Origin: Chelydra serpentina
Taxonomy: Eukaryota; Chordata; Testudines; Chelydridae
NCBI GenBank assembly: GCA_037349315.1
Contig: JBAIAC010000008.1
Span: 36,678,001 to 36,742,000 of the forward strand
Direction: 5' to 3'
Length of the DNA: 64,000 bases
Shown here: positions 1 to 12,247 of the stretch, one piece after another
Layout of the letters: each line of letters opens with the position of its first letter
Position numbering within the stretch: the stretch's first letter is position 1
The notes under the pieces: model-generated
The model's database searches: none
What the model was told of the DNA's origin: nothing
Seen by the model: the letters and a program-made list of their open reading frames with translations, nothing else
Position numbers and translations under genes: made by a program

Positions 1-1098
1 CACATCAGGTAGAATCACAGGTACAGCCAGCAAATGCACTTATCAAGCATGTACTCATGATACCCTGATGTTCCATGTAGTTTTGATGCATGTGTCTATA
101 CGTTCGAGAAACAGGTAAAAGGTTAAACAAACCAAGTCTTGATTTGATTCAACCCACACCAATGAGGAAAGAAAATAAAGTATTATTGGCATCAGCTCTG
201 TTAAGCCAAACAGAAAAGTATTTCCTGAACTGCCATCTTTAATCTTTTATTCAAGCTTAATAGGTATGTTACCTAAACCAGCAGGAAACTTCGCCATTCT
301 CACATCAAACTAACATCACCTGGGCTAACCCATCACCCATGCTTCTCCCCCTTTTTGAAGGGAGGAGGAAAATCTATGAAATCTTTATTTTCCTCCCCCT
401 CTGCATTTAATTTTGGATTCTACCATCACCACATATTTGTTCCCCCCGCCCCCCCCACCTCCTGCTAGCAAGTAATCACTTTGAAGAATGAACTTCCCTC
501 TTACAAATTCACAAGCAAGATAACTGCTCCCCAGAGCTATGATACCTGCTCATTAAGTGCTGCAATCAAAACATTTTTCCAAGAGCAGCAGATTCCTATA
601 ACATCCTGTGTAACCACAGTAACTCCCACACCAGCAGACGGCTCTCCTAACAGCAGCCCATGAGCAGGGCAGCTCCAATTTATTAGACCAGATTCTTAAC
701 CCCTTACCCACTTTCAATAGCACTTGCTTCACAAGTAGCCCCATTGACTTCAATGGGATTTCTCCTGTGAGCAACTACTCACTGAGGCTACATCTTCACG
801 AGAAACGCTGCAACTGCACTGCTGTGGGGCTTCAGTGTAGACAAACTATAGCAATGGGAGAACCCCTCCTGTCGCTGTGTTAATCCACTTCCTGTAAGGT
901 CTTCCTGAGGCCTTTTTCTGCAACCACATTAGGAGAGCAGCAGCCATAAGCCAAGAAGCAGAAAGTCTCATCCCCACATTCCATCTAAAAATTACATTAA
1001 AACAATGTAATATCAGGCTGGTAAGAAGGTGATCTTGTCCCAATAGTACCCACCACCATCAGATAAAGAAACAGATCTTAAGATGTTTAAAGAAAACT
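1..1098. other. Non-coding sequence, one possible MITE remnant
   Basis: I see no convincing gene. Open frames are short and carry no family motif. A C-rich low-complexity tract sits near 440-460. Bases about 785-905 resemble the start of a turtle MITE (GGCTACATCTTCACG, then GTGTAGAC about 45 bases on), but no matching second terminus or target duplication could be found, so this is only a weak suggestion. Confidence 0.4.
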
Positions 1099-1663
1099 TT
1101 GTTAGATAGCATTCTGTCCGGCAAGGAATCATTTATCAAGAGTTGTGTGTGTGAAATCTCGACTTATTTATTGTTTTGCTTTTATGGTCCATACTTCTCC
1201 ATTGTTTATCTGTATGGTTCTCCGATTGTTTACGTCTGTTACATAACTAATTTTGCAAGGTTTAAATCAATTAAGGTGGTGGGGTGTGACTGGACAAAGA
1301 ATTGTTTCACAGTATGTTAGGACTGGTCAAAGAATTATTTTGTAATACTTTAGTAAAATGATTGGTTAAGATATAGCGAAGCAGAACTCAAGTTTCACTA
1401 TACAAACTGGGGTCCAAAATGAAGTTTTTTGGAACCAACTCCAGGATACAGCCCCAAGATCAGAGCTGCAAAACCTCAACACGCTGCCAACTATATCGTT
1501 CAGAATCTGGAGTCCCCAGATGATCTGATCCTGACTGGCCAGGAGGGAATATTCATCTGCCTCATTGGGAGTGGCGAGCATTGTATGCTTAGTGTGTGTA
1601 TTCTGTTTTGGTGATTATTAATAAATAGATGCTAAGGATATTACTGAGTATGGCTCTTTCACT
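1099..1663 (+). repeat. Possible solo LTR of a retroelement
   Basis: The stretch begins TGTTAGATAG, is AT-rich and non-coding, and has a polyadenylation-like AATAAA at about 1619 near its right side, as expected of an LTR with its R region toward the 3' end. The right end merges with an inverted repeat (1589-1730). No target-site duplication was found and there is no internal coding sequence beside it. It could equally be another kind of interspersed repeat. The call rests on overall form. Confidence 0.3.
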
Positions 1664-1730
1664 GAGCCATATGCAGTAATATCCTTAGCATCTATTTATT
1701 AAGGATCACCAAAACAGAACACACACTAAA
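1589..1730. repeat. Imperfect palindrome, arms about 65 bp
   Basis: The left arm (about 1589-1655) and right arm (about 1664-1730) are inverted copies differing at only a few positions, separated by a loop of about 8 bases. Both contain the core ATAGATGCTAAGGATATTAC or its complement. The arms include the AATAAA of the candidate LTR end, which suggests that a second, inverted copy of that terminus was joined during insertion or repair. Confidence 0.85.
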
Positions 1731-1747
1731 GATCCCACAAACCCTTA

Positions 1748-2041
1748 GGGCAGGTCTACACTAGCCGCCGAATCGGCGGGTAGCAATCAATCTTTCAGTG
1801 ATTGATTTTTCGTATCTAGTGTAGACACGATAAATCGATCCCCGATCGCTCTGCTGTCGACCCCGGTAATCCACCCCAGCAAGAGGCGGAAGCGGAGTCG
1901 ACAGGGGAGCGGTGGCAGTCGACCCTGCGGGGTCCTCACAGCATGGTAAGTCGATAGAGGTACATCGACTTCAGCTTCGTTATTCAAGTAGCTGAAGTTG
2001 CGTACCTTACATCGATCCCCGCCCCTAGTGTAGACCAGGCC
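1748..2041. mobile_element. PIF/Harbinger-type MITE, 294 bp, TTA target duplication
   Basis: The element starts GGGCAGGTCTACACTAG and ends CTAGTGTAGACCAGGCC, an imperfect terminal inverted repeat of about 17 bp. It is flanked by TTA at 1745-1747 and 2042-2044, matching the 3-bp TWA target duplication of the PIF/Harbinger superfamily. It has no coding capacity. Two relatives lie at 43004-43301 and 50062-50300. All carry a subterminal hairpin of the type CTTCAGCT...AGCTGAAG. Confidence 0.85.
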
Positions 2042-2044
2042 TTA

Positions 2045-3147
2045 GAGTGTAAGGTTATGCCCCGAACCCAAGGAATGGTATGGATGGGTGCCTACATTAA
2101 AAGGGTTATGCCTTCATCCCTAGGAATGGGTAAAGGTGGGTGCCCCTAGAGTGGGCAGGTAACACTCCCTGAGAGGTAATTCTTGCATCGACCTAGCACT
2201 GTCTACACCAGGGGTTAAGATTGACTTAACTACATTGATCAGAGGTCAGTAACTTTTTAGAGTAGACCTTTCCTAAGAGGAATCCACACTTCACAATTGG
2301 TCCTTTGATAGCATCTGTACATCTGCAGAATCTAAACCTTTCCTACATTTTAGAATATGGGTTTGTCATTACATTGCCTACAAATACCAGATCTTAGTGT
2401 CACTGTCAGTTGTGGAATGGAGTTGCACACTGAGTCACAGTGATTCTTCAGCCTCTCTTTGTATTTAATTAGACCCATTTCTTTTTGGTAGGCTGACAAA
2501 CAAAATACCCTACTTTAACAAATGCTGACCCACCTGTACCTTGGAACGGACCAAAACTTTTAAAAAGCCATCAACAATAATTCCTTACTATGGGTCATTT
2601 TATTTATATTTGGGGTTTTTTTGTTTGAAAATAATCTTGAGTCCCCATTTCCCAGATTCTAGCCAAAACACTAGATGGAGCAGAAATGAGTTAACGGAGC
2701 TTAACAGATTTTGTTATAAGTGCAGAAATAAAACACACACAAGCATGATGATAGCTCTTGGAATGCCATGCACAAAGCCAAGGACAAGAAAATCAAGAAA
2801 GGGTGAACAAGGATGTCCGGAAATTGATTGCCTCGCAATTTTAGTGGAACAGTTGGAATAAGATGTTGAGTGCACCTGAACTGAAGAGAGCTGAGTATAG
2901 CTAGGTTACTCATCTACTGTTAGACCCAATTAAAGTTTTCTTCCCACAGGCAAGGCTGAAGCTTTCAGAAGCATCATCATTTATAGTTCAGGAATGTTTG
3001 GGCGATAGCTCTGCAATACCCCCAATTACATTTTTACTTAATGGGCAGGAAAACTAAGGAATGGTAAGCTTCATTTCATTTGCGCTATTATAGTAGATGA
3101 GATACAAAACAAAGTATGCCACTAAAATAAGAACCCAATTAGTTGTG
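2045..3147. other. Non-coding sequence with a MITE-end remnant
   Basis: No gene recognised. About 2190-2276 resembles a truncated copy of the Harbinger-type MITE family (ends GTAGACCTTTCCTAAG) but lacks a clear left terminus. An open frame of 106 codons at 2541-2861 has no recognisable motif and is judged to be chance. Confidence 0.4.
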
Positions 3148-3812
3148 TGTAACACAGGAAGCCACCTCCAGAATGCTCCCTCATGGCCAGGGGTTGTTCT
3201 ATAGCACCCTGCCTCTGTTGTCCCCCCTCTTCGACGCCCTTCAAGAACTCACTCAATTCAAAGGTAGTTCACACAATTCCCTCGTAGGATCCAATTATTG
3301 AGCGCTTACGTGCACACTGGCCCTCTAGTCTCAAACCCAGTGCAGTGTCTCTCACCTGATAATCCAAAATAACACAGTCTTTCAAAAACAGAACATGAAC
3401 TCACACAGTCTTCATCCCAGTTTTAGCAGAGCACTGCCCCATGTCCTTGAAGAACTGTCCTTCTGCTTCCCAGCACCTCCCACTACCTGGAGTTTGTCCT
3501 TCTCCACAGGCCTTTTCGACTGGGCCTTCAGTCTCTTCCCTGTTTGGACAGGGTCCCTCCAAGGCCTCCCCACATGGAAAGCCACCTTCACTCTCTTCTG
3601 CTTCCTGAGCTTTTTTTCCTGCTGACTCTGGTTTCTGCAGATTTGTTGTTCCCTGGAGCATCTACAGTTCCTTGGGCTTCCTCCCTTCATGATAACGTCC
3701 TGCCCTTTTTGTATTTGAATCACCCAATTCCCTCTCAGGTGGGGTTGATCCTCTAATCAGGATTGGCTTAGCCCCAGGCTCTCTAGCCCATGGGGCAAGC
3801 CACCCAGCTACA
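3148..3812 (-). repeat. Possible LTR-like interspersed repeat
   Basis: The block starts TGTAACACAGG and ends CCAGCTACA, so both strands begin TGTA and end TACA as an LTR would. It is pyrimidine-rich on the plus strand and unlike the flanking AT-rich sequence. No target duplication or neighbouring coding region supports it. Overlapping open frames on both strands here reflect skewed composition, not genes. Confidence 0.25.
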
Positions 3813-4998
3813 CTGGGTGAGAGATGAATTCACTTTATTTACTCCTTTTCTCATGATAATTCACAGAAGAGAAGAGTTCACCGTTACCCATGTTCATATG
3901 TAACAAAATTTGAAAGAAAAAAAAAATGTAGACCTGAGCGACCAGAAAGATTATAGCAGACATTGAGTGTGTCAGATTACTACTAGACAAGGCAATTCCA
4001 TGCATCAGTCTGCAAGAGCCTTCATATTGTGTAACAATGTATTTCTGTAACTACCTAGCTAACCCTTTTATCTATAAGAAGTATAGAAAGGGAATGTGAA
4101 AAGCACAGAACCATGGAGCAAAGCACTGCAATAAGTAGTGTTCTAGGAGTAATCACATTTTGGATGGAATCCCATTTCTAACAATTTATTTTTCATGTCT
4201 AGACTAGGCAATATTACTTCAGTACAATTTAATCTCTCTACTATTAGATTTAGCCCTTATAGCTGAAATACACAAGCTTAACAATAAGGTTAAATTACCA
4301 GAATACTTAAAGTCTATAAAAATGTGTTTTCTGGCTTCCATTAAGGACAAGTAGAACCAACTGGTCTGAAACACCTCAGATTAGAGACTTCCAACAACCA
4401 CAGTGACACCTGCCAAGAGGATGCATTGTTTCTTATAGTATGCAGAGAAATAAATTGCCTAAAATGAAGCATTGATATCATGCTGACCACTTTGCCTGCC
4501 ACCCGGATTTTTAATAAAATACTGAACCACCACCAAAACAGATATATGGGCTCCCCCAAAGGACCAGGCACTAAACGGACTCCCAGAAACGAGGTGCTCC
4601 AGTGACCCAACTGTAGTGGACACACTGGAAAAATTCCTTGAGTTGACTTTTTTTTTTAAATGCCAAAAAGGAATGGGCAAACTGGAGGCATCCTTTTACC
4701 TCTTCTTCCCACCCTCAAAACTTGTTTGAATAAACAGAGGTTTCTTTATTCCAATGTGCTGCCCCGTGTTGCAAAACAACCAGAACAAATAGAGAAAAAG
4801 GCCTGGCATTTTTGTTCCTACTAAAAAGAGGAAGAAAGGCATAGAACTTCATTTATAAACAGGGCCTGCAAGCAAATGTTTTTTAAAAGATGAGAAGTTT
4901 TGGAAAATTTACTAAGCTAACCTTGCCAGGTATTTAGTCTATTGAACTGATGCAAACCCTAGTTCAATGGTCTAGAAGTCACAGTACACAGTGTGACG
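3813..4998. other. Non-coding sequence, nothing recognised
   Basis: AT-rich, single-copy-like sequence. No family motif, RNA gene, inverted repeat or target duplication was seen. It may be intronic sequence of the gene starting near 31.9 kb on the minus strand. Confidence 0.4.
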
Positions 4999-5160
4999 TT
5001 GCACTCCATAATGTTTTAGGGAAATATGCTTATGAGTGTAAATATGATGCAACTGGAATATGCTTTATGCAAAAAGTCTCTTGTAAGGTATCATTACAAA
5101 GCTTATGATCTACTGAATATATTCCTCCTATTTGTACGCCTGTATCATTCTTGTATCTGA
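4999..5160 (+). repeat. 5' fragment of a TGTGACG-type LTR
   Basis: The fragment begins TGTGACGTTGCACTCC, a terminus I associate with LTRs of turtle retroelements, and continues with the AT-rich tract expected. After about 160 bases it stops abruptly where an antisense hAT transposase fragment begins, so it is truncated. Its first seven bases match the start of the longer LTR at 7073-7900. Confidence 0.45.
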
Positions 5161-5760
5161 AGCCTGGTGATTTGCTGCCTTCTCATGACATGCCAGATTT
5201 CTAGCCAGATTTTTCCAGTCCTTTGTTCCCATAGAACCCAATGTGGCTGGAACATTAGACTGGAAGAGTCTGCAACAAAAGCAGTATGCAGCATTCTGGG
5301 GTTTTGAGTACATAAGTCATGGCCTCTCCACTTTGTCACCACTGGGGATTTCACACCAGTAATGTATTGGATGGAAACTTCTATTTTCATTGTTTTGGGG
5401 GAACATGACGTTTTTCACTTGTTGTGGTCCATGCAGTACAAGGAAGTCCCTCAGGCTACTGCTCAAGTGGGTCCACAGTCCTGGATCATCTAGACTTAAG
5501 GAACTAAACTCAGCAGCTGCAGTGTCTTGCGCCGTCACCACACTCTTCTCTGCTCTACACTTTTCTTCAGTAATGTGCATGGTTACATCATTTGAGATGG
5601 AGATCTGGATGCTGCAGTAGCTGCCAGGTCACCTGCACTATGACTAACTGGAAGTTCAGGCACCTCCTCACCACTCATCCTCACTGGGGCCGGAAGGCTC
5701 ACAGTGAACATTTGCGTCTACGTATCTCAGGAGAGATCCTTCCTACTTAAATAGAAAAGC
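5128..5760 (-). pseudogene. hAT transposase N-terminal fragment with TTF-type zinc finger
   Basis: The minus-strand frame from about 5580 to 5128 encodes the N-terminal part of a ZMYM/TTF-type hAT transposase. A region with PGLWTHLSSSLRDFLV is followed by YSKPQNAAYCFCCRLF, the cysteine-rich TTF finger, then GTKDWKNLARNLACHEKAANH. The frame is open except for one stop (TGA at 5317-5319) where the family usually has tryptophan before the tyrosine-serine-lysine motif. The RNase-H-like catalytic core and the hAT dimerisation domain are absent. Upstream sequence to about 5760 seems related but is broken. It is a decayed piece of a DNA transposon, not a host gene, although host ZMYM genes share the domain. 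Confidence 0.75.
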
Positions 5761-7072
5761 TTCCTTTGTTTGCTTTCTTTTTCGGAATTCTGCCCCAGAG
5801 GGGCATTTTCGTCTTTCCTTCATGACTGCTGTTCTGTGCCAGCTATAGTGGCTCCCAACACTCAATTGAAGGGGACAAATAAGCAGGCTGGTAGCAGGAC
5901 CTGAGTGAGGGAAGATATCAGCATCTTAAGGGCTTAACTGGCTCCTACTACTTGAGTTGACTGCCTGTTCTCCTCAAGAGGATTCAGGGAAGCAGCAGGA
6001 AACACGAAGCTCCCTGAGAAGCTGGTGTTAATCAATCCAGGCTCCTGAGGGTGCTAGAGAGGTAGATAAGAGGCTCCTCCTCCTCCTCTCTCTCCATGCA
6101 GCTCCTGCTGCTTTCTGTTATTCCCTCTCACCTTTTCTCCTGCCTGCCTGTTATGTCTCTTGTGCCTTCCTTCCTCCAGCACAGCACTCCACCATCTCTG
6201 TGCATCTAGAGCAGAGGGAATACATATGCGCCAGCAGCAGACACCATTTTCTACACTCTGGGTCCTAGTGGTGCCCCCCCAGAGTCTGGCACCTGAGGCA
6301 GCCACCTCAGTTCGCCGCATGGTAAGGCCAGCCCTGGAACACCCAGACACAAGATGGTTGCTAGGGTGAACACATTTTAATACACAGATCTTTCGTTCTT
6401 TTATTATGGTAGTGGGGGAGGGAAAGAAAACATTAATTTTTGACTCATAGGCTACTTATCCGTGCTGCTTAAATAGTAAGCAAAATCCCTTTTCACCCAA
6501 AACCAGTTTCTCCAAAATATGAATCATGTCAGTTCTCTCTCCCATAGAGGAACAAAATTGTACAATAGTTGAAGATAGAAAGAAAGTGAAAAGGTCAATG
6601 CTATCTATCTAAGTAGAAGAGACATTTAGGTAGACAGATGGTAATTGTCCAAATTCCAGTCTGAATAGGACACTTATTAAAAAAAAAAAGCTAAGGGATC
6701 TTTAATGGATCACAAGTGAGCAAGTACTCTGGTCAAACCCAGAAGACAGAGCTTCCAGAAGCACAGCGGCTGCTAATACCATGCTGGTGCATTTCTTAAT
6801 CACTAACAGAGCGAAGAGCATCCTCTGCTTACCCATCAACACCATTTCCTGAAGCACATGAGGTTTTCCTTGGTAATTTCCCTAAGCACTGACCAGCCCT
6901 GATCCAATTACTGCCTGTGAGTGAGATCTGACTGAGGTTACAGCCTGTGACACTGACATGCCCAGGTAGGTATAGTACCCCTGTGTATGACCATCTTCTC
7001 AATATTTCACCAAAGGGAGTCATGTGTGGTCATTGCCAAAAACTAAGAATTAGCTGATTATCATGGTTATTG
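5761..7072. other. Non-coding sequence, nothing recognised
   Basis: The region holds a pyrimidine-rich tract (about 6060-6190) and otherwise AT-rich sequence. Short overlapping open frames on both strands near 6050-6370 have no family motif. No RNA gene or transposon termini were recognised. Confidence 0.4.
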
Positions 7073-7900
7073 TGTGACGTTTGTACAGAAAATAATTTTA
7101 CAGTTATGTAGCATGTAGAAGTGAAACCTATCACCTGAGGAGAGGCAGGTGTCAAGGCTAATTCAATCAATGTTGACAGAATGTTTACTGTCTGGACCAG
7201 GTACAGGCTTGAGGACAAAAGAACCCCAAAGAAAAGTCTACAAATAGAGGACCTGCAGGGATGAGACACAGTAGTCTATACCTACATAAGAGATGCAGAA
7301 AAACCACAAGTTATCCATTACAGAGGAGACATTCTGCCAGTGTGGGTGTCTCATGAAAGGTGGATCCTGCTTTTTGGACTGGACAAGCACTGCAAAAGCT
7401 AACCACTGGGTGAGAAATACCTTATTAGAGAGGAAAGTAACTTGCTAATAAGTATAAGATATAGACTGGTTATATAACCTTATGTTTCCAAACCTTTATA
7501 CTTACTTTTATTGGAAGCTCTATCTTAAGCTGTTAAATAGACATGTCTATTGTCAAACCAAATTAAAGTTTAAGTGCCTTGTGCAAAGGAGTGTTGAACT
7601 ACGGTGGAACCAGTCAACTGGGATGCACTGCTTCCACAGAGGCAGCAGACTGGTTTACACTGTGGGTGTCCAGGAAACAAGATACTGGGCACTCATGTGG
7701 AACAAAGCAGGGAGTGTAAATTGCTAGCCTGCACTGGGAAAGAATAGGGCTCATGGAGCCCAGAACAGAGTGCTTGTGTTGCCAGAAGCTGCTAGTTCGG
7801 GAGGATTTCCTCTAGTGGACACAGACAAAGCTCCCTCCTGCTGTGAGGAGGTGGTAGTGATCCACCCCAGATACCTCGGGTAGCCCCGAGAAGTGTCACA
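7073..7900 (+). repeat. Probable solo LTR, 828 bp
   Basis: The repeat starts TGTGACGTTTGTACAG and ends GAAGTGTCACA, so the ends form the short TGTGAC/GTCACA inverted repeat typical of LTRs. It is non-coding, has no adjacent gag or pol, and is therefore best read as a solo LTR. A target-site duplication is not evident, possibly through age. The terminal TGTGA...TCACA or TGACA pattern recurs in the other LTR-like repeats of this window. Confidence 0.5.
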
Positions 7901-10270
7901 CAGTCCAAGAAAGCATGGCATCACCAAAAATTCTTACCAAACCCTGAACTCCAAAGCTCAAATGTAATATCAGTACAACCTTATCTACCATCTTGTACGA
8001 TACTATTCCATCCAGCATGGAACACGTTGTCTGTTTCTAGAAGTGATTCAGCTTCTTATTCTATAGCCCTAGTTTTCAATGCATCATTAAGACATTAATC
8101 AGAAAGGAAGCTGGAATCCTTCCCATGCTGTCAAATGTCACTTGGGGTGCAAAACAGGGTTCCACCATCCCCATCTATCCTAGGCTGCTCTTTGCATGTT
8201 CTCAATGTTATGTCCCAAAAGTTCTCTCTCTCCAAGTACAGTTTCATGGGGTCAGCCCCTTTTACAAAATAATCTAGAGATACATAAATGGGAGTGGCTG
8301 AGTAGACGGAGGACAAAGAATCTAAAGTGACAGTGGCCTTATCTGAAGCTAGATAAACATGTAACTTGATCAGACATTGATTTCAAGAAGAGAAATTTAA
8401 GCATGAGAAATAATCAAATATTTACGGTTTGTAAACCTTGTAATTTGTGATGTGGAAAAACATTACAGCCCATCTGTCCTAGCTATTGCACACAGGAATT
8501 TATAGTAATGTTTGACTAAAAAGAGGGGAAAGAAAGTAAGTAAAGCCAATTTATGTATTTGTGTGTACAACATGTTTACGTAATTCTACTATACTGCTAC
8601 AATCCTTGCAAGATAGACAAACTTATTTGGTTTTCCAAATGCAGTGTTTGGAACAGTATTTCCTGAAGTCTTGGCATTTACCAAGATTTAAGAAAGTCCT
8701 GTGCTAATACACCAAAAGCTTATCACATAAAAAGATTTATTTTCCTGCTTTCAAATAATACCACTGAAACATCTATAAAGAGAAAGCCATAGTCCAACAT
8801 AGCAATTTTTAAAATCTGGCAAATATATATTTTTAAAACATCCTTTTGTATATAAACACCATCTCAGATTATAAAGATGGAAAGAATCATAATCTATTTT
8901 AATTCTCTATTTATGGTGTGTGTTTACTGCCCTTCCTCTAATTGCGTCTTACCTTAGACAATAAATTAAAAAAATTACTGATCTTTAATGCACAATGCAA
9001 CAATGTCAGCATTGCAAACCAAGCAGGAGAATGTGTTTAGAAATAAGAATCTCTATTGGTGTTAAAGACACATGAAAAATTCTACTGGCCTTAGAAAATC
9101 ATCTTACAAAGCAAAAATCTGGGGCCAAATTTGACCTAACATCATCCCTTTAAGTAGCACTAGCACTTTGATGAGCGATCTTCATATTAGCATACTAATT
9201 AAACAAGTCATTTAAGCTACATTACTAGCATCTCTACAATGGACAATGAACAGATAGTAAGAAATTGTTTTATGTTAAACTTATTTTTGTGTAGGATGAT
9301 TCTGGTCATCCACAGCATTAGTTTACTAAAAAAGGAAAGCATGTAGGAATAAGTTTCTACTTCTTTTTTTAAAAAAAATAAGAAAGTGGATGGAGAGGTA
9401 GAAGGCGGGGGTTGGGGGGAGAAAATCAGGAACCTGTTATGTTGTGAGCAACAGTGAGATCTAAAAGAGCCAACATGGGACAGGGAGATGGTCAGAATCA
9501 GAACACAAGTCACTGACTTCACATTGCTTTCAACAAATTACTTTAACCAGTCTAGGTCTTGATTTCCCCATCAATAAAGTGGGAATAATAGTATTTCTTT
9601 GATCTTCATAACCCTGTGATGTAATCAGCTAATGTTTGTAAAGTGCTTTGAAGATGCAGCAGGTGCAAAGTATTATTATGCAAATAACACTATTTAAGAA
9701 AATTATGAGTGCTTGATTAATTAAATAATAATCCCTTTGATATTTAAAGGACACATTTTTCATATTTTGAAGTAGTTAGTATGTATGTTATAGCTTTCTA
9801 TTAATTCTGCAACAACAGTTTTTAACCTTTCCCTTCCACGAGACAAATGATTAGACTCCTCTGCAAACATCTTTCCGAAATCTATTTCAGATTCATGGCT
9901 CAGAAACAGTTCAAGTTATACACTTTGATGCCTACATTCCATGGAGGAACATTTCTCACAGGATAGAATGTCACAGGCTTAACTTACTGTAACAAATTTT
10001 GCACCATGCAAAATTCCTATATAGAAGCCATTTCTAAAGTAACAATAGCCTCTAAATAATTATACCATTTTGTGAGGAAAACAAGAGTAGGGAGAGAAGG
10101 AGAAACACTTGATCTTTACTCTCTTTAATCATCATAGATTCTGGAACATACAGAAATATAATGTAATGGCCTTATTCAGTGTCAGATTATAGCAGGGGGG
10201 AAAAAATCCAAGATGGCACCATTAGAGAGGACCTGAGAACGGGAGCCTCTGCTCCAACCACTCATTACCT
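7901..10270. other. Non-coding sequence with a weak MIR-like 3' piece
   Basis: Mostly AT-rich single-copy-like sequence. About 9530-9690 resembles the 3' half of a MIR/CORE SINE: cytosine-poor sequence with AAGTGGGAATAATAGT followed by GTAAAGTGCTTTGAAGATG. No gene, RNA or transposon termini were found elsewhere. Confidence 0.4.
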
Positions 10271-10271
10271 C

Positions 10272-10555
10272 CAGCATAGGCACCAACTCAGTGGGTGTTC
10301 TATGGCTCCAGCACCCACTGAAAAAAAAATAGGGGGTGTTCCGTCCCTGCAGGTGCTGATTAATCTTTTGTGGGTCCTGGTGCCCGGACCATGGCCCCAC
10401 CCGCACTCCGCCTCAAGCCCCACCACTACTCAGCCTCCCCCCTGCCCGATGCCCTGCCCACTGCTCTGCCCCCAGGCCCACCTGCTGCTCACACAAGGAT
10501 GAGGGGGCGGAAAGGAGCACCCACTGGCAAAAACAAAAGTCAGCGCCTGTGATCT
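10272..10555. repeat. Possible non-autonomous hAT-like repeat
   Basis: Left end CATAGGCACCAACTC and right end CAGCGCCTGTG look like degenerate inverted termini around a GC-rich core, in sharp contrast to the flanks. The motif TAGGCACCGACTC also appears inside the hAT MITE at 23782-24199, so the same repeat family may occur twice. No 8-bp duplication could be confirmed. Confidence 0.35.
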
Positions 10556-10902
10556 GCAGAAAGCCGTACACACCATTTCTTCTTAGAACATCAGATATGA
10601 ATTACAGAAAACACAACTCAAAATGGCCATCTCTATTTTCCCCTCCAGCTCACATGTCTGGCTGCACAGGGTTCCACAAACCTTGAGATGGGCGGTGTCT
10701 CTGTGTTTGATATTTGCTGCAGGATGGAAAATTACCGTCAAGGCAACCAGGTGAGTGAGTGAGGTAAAACAAAAGTGGGTGGTGGGACTAGATATAGGAG
10801 TAGTTACGTTAGCAGCAGTACTAAAACTGAAAAGAAAAGGGAGTATTGACATCCTTTCCCTCAAGTTTCCTGTTTTCACATGCAGCAGGCCTCTCTTATA
10901 AG

Positions 10903-11467
10903 CAGTAGCGTAGCCAGGTCTGGAGCACAGGGGGAGCGGCGCTATGAAAAGGCGCCTCCCGCTCTCCCTGTACTCACCCTGCAGCGCTTTAAAGGGCCCG
11001 CGGCTCCCCGCAGCAGCAGGAGCCGCTGGCAGGGCCGGGCGCCCACTAGGCGACTGCCTAGGGCGTCAAGATTTGGGGGGCGGCGGGCAGCTGCCCGCTG
11101 CCTCCCCACTCAGCGGCTGAGCTGCTGAGCGGAGAGACAAGGGGCGGCTCGCTGTGGCTGCCCGCTGCCTCCCCGCAGAGCTGCTGAGCGGAGAGACAAG
11201 GGGCGGCTCGCTGTGGCTGCCCGCTGCCTCCCCGCTCAGCGGCTGAGCGGGGAGACAAGGGGCGGCTTGCCGCGGCTGGAACTGCGGGCCTTTTAAAGCG
11301 CTCCCCCTCCACCCCAGCCTGGCTCCAGTAGCGGGGCTGGGGAGGGGCGCTTAAAAAGGCCCGTGGCTCCCCACAGCGGCAGGAGCACCGCCCTAGCGAG
11401 GCTCTGGCAGTGCCTTAGCATCGTTTTTCCTCATGGGGGAGCGGCCGCTCCCCCTGCTACGCTACTG
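10903..11467. mobile_element. GC-rich hAT MITE, 565 bp, 8-bp target duplication
   Basis: The element begins CAGTAGCGTAGCCAGG and ends CTGCTACGCTACTG, giving terminal inverted repeats. It is flanked by perfect CTTATAAG duplications at 10895-10902 and 11468-11475, diagnostic of hAT insertion. The interior is very GC-rich, carries GGGCCCGCGGCTCC-like modules, and holds about three tandem copies of a 60-75 bp unit (about 11085-11265). Open frames inside it are composition artefacts. It is the same family as 57942-58513. Confidence 0.92.
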
Positions 11468-11475
11468 CTTATAAG

Positions 11476-12247
11476 TTCTCTCAGTACATCAGACTTTTCT
11501 ACTACTACTACTACTACTACATTCTTTTTGCTATGAGGAAGCCTGGCTTTTGTCCCCTGCTCCATAAAATTCAGTCCAAACCAGCTGGCACATTCCAGCT
11601 GGACGTCTGTAGAATTTCTGGCATTCCTATAAATAAAAAGAGCTTATCCTTGAAATTGAAATTAACGAGAACAAGTTCAGATACTAGCCTTCTACCAAAT
11701 GTCCTTCTCAAGCAGAGCTGTAGTGTCAGCAAATCCATGCAGGACACCACATTCAAAATAGCAATTGAGTATGACACTTTAATATTACACATGGGAGAAA
11801 CTAGTCAGAACTTTCCAAAACATATAATTAAGTTTACAACTACAGACAGAAGTGTATCTCTGAAGTCATTAAAAAAAAAAAAAAAAGGCAGAAATACTGA
11901 GAATAGCTATTCAATTCAATGATATTGTCCAAACCAGTTAATTTCCTTTTCTTTTTTTCAAATGGTAGATGAATTTGGATGCTCTTGAAAGGGCAGGATG
12001 ATATAGCACGCTAGCTAAAGCGATCATTTGTAAGCATCCCTAAACAGTTTTGGACCATTTACTTCATACATCTTTATTCCTGAGATTCACAATATGCCAT
12101 TTTACCTCAGTCAGACCTTGCTGGGCAAATCCACAGCTCAAAAAGCCAGGTTTCTATTTTATTGGTTAAATATGCACTTGTCAGTAATCTGAATGCATTG
12201 ACAGCAGTTAAAGCGTACAACTGAATCAATGAAGAATTGATGCCTTA
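11476..12247. other. Non-coding sequence with a TAC microsatellite
   Basis: A short (TAC)n microsatellite lies at 11499-11521. A 129-codon open frame at 11533-11922 ends in an A-rich tract and has no recognisable domain, so it is not called as a gene. Confidence 0.45.

Noticed and set aside
3395..3756. Four overlapping frames on both strands
   Set aside because: Composition artefacts inside an LTR-like repeat.
11533..11922. 129-codon open frame
   Set aside because: No motif, ends in an A-run, no splice or promoter context.
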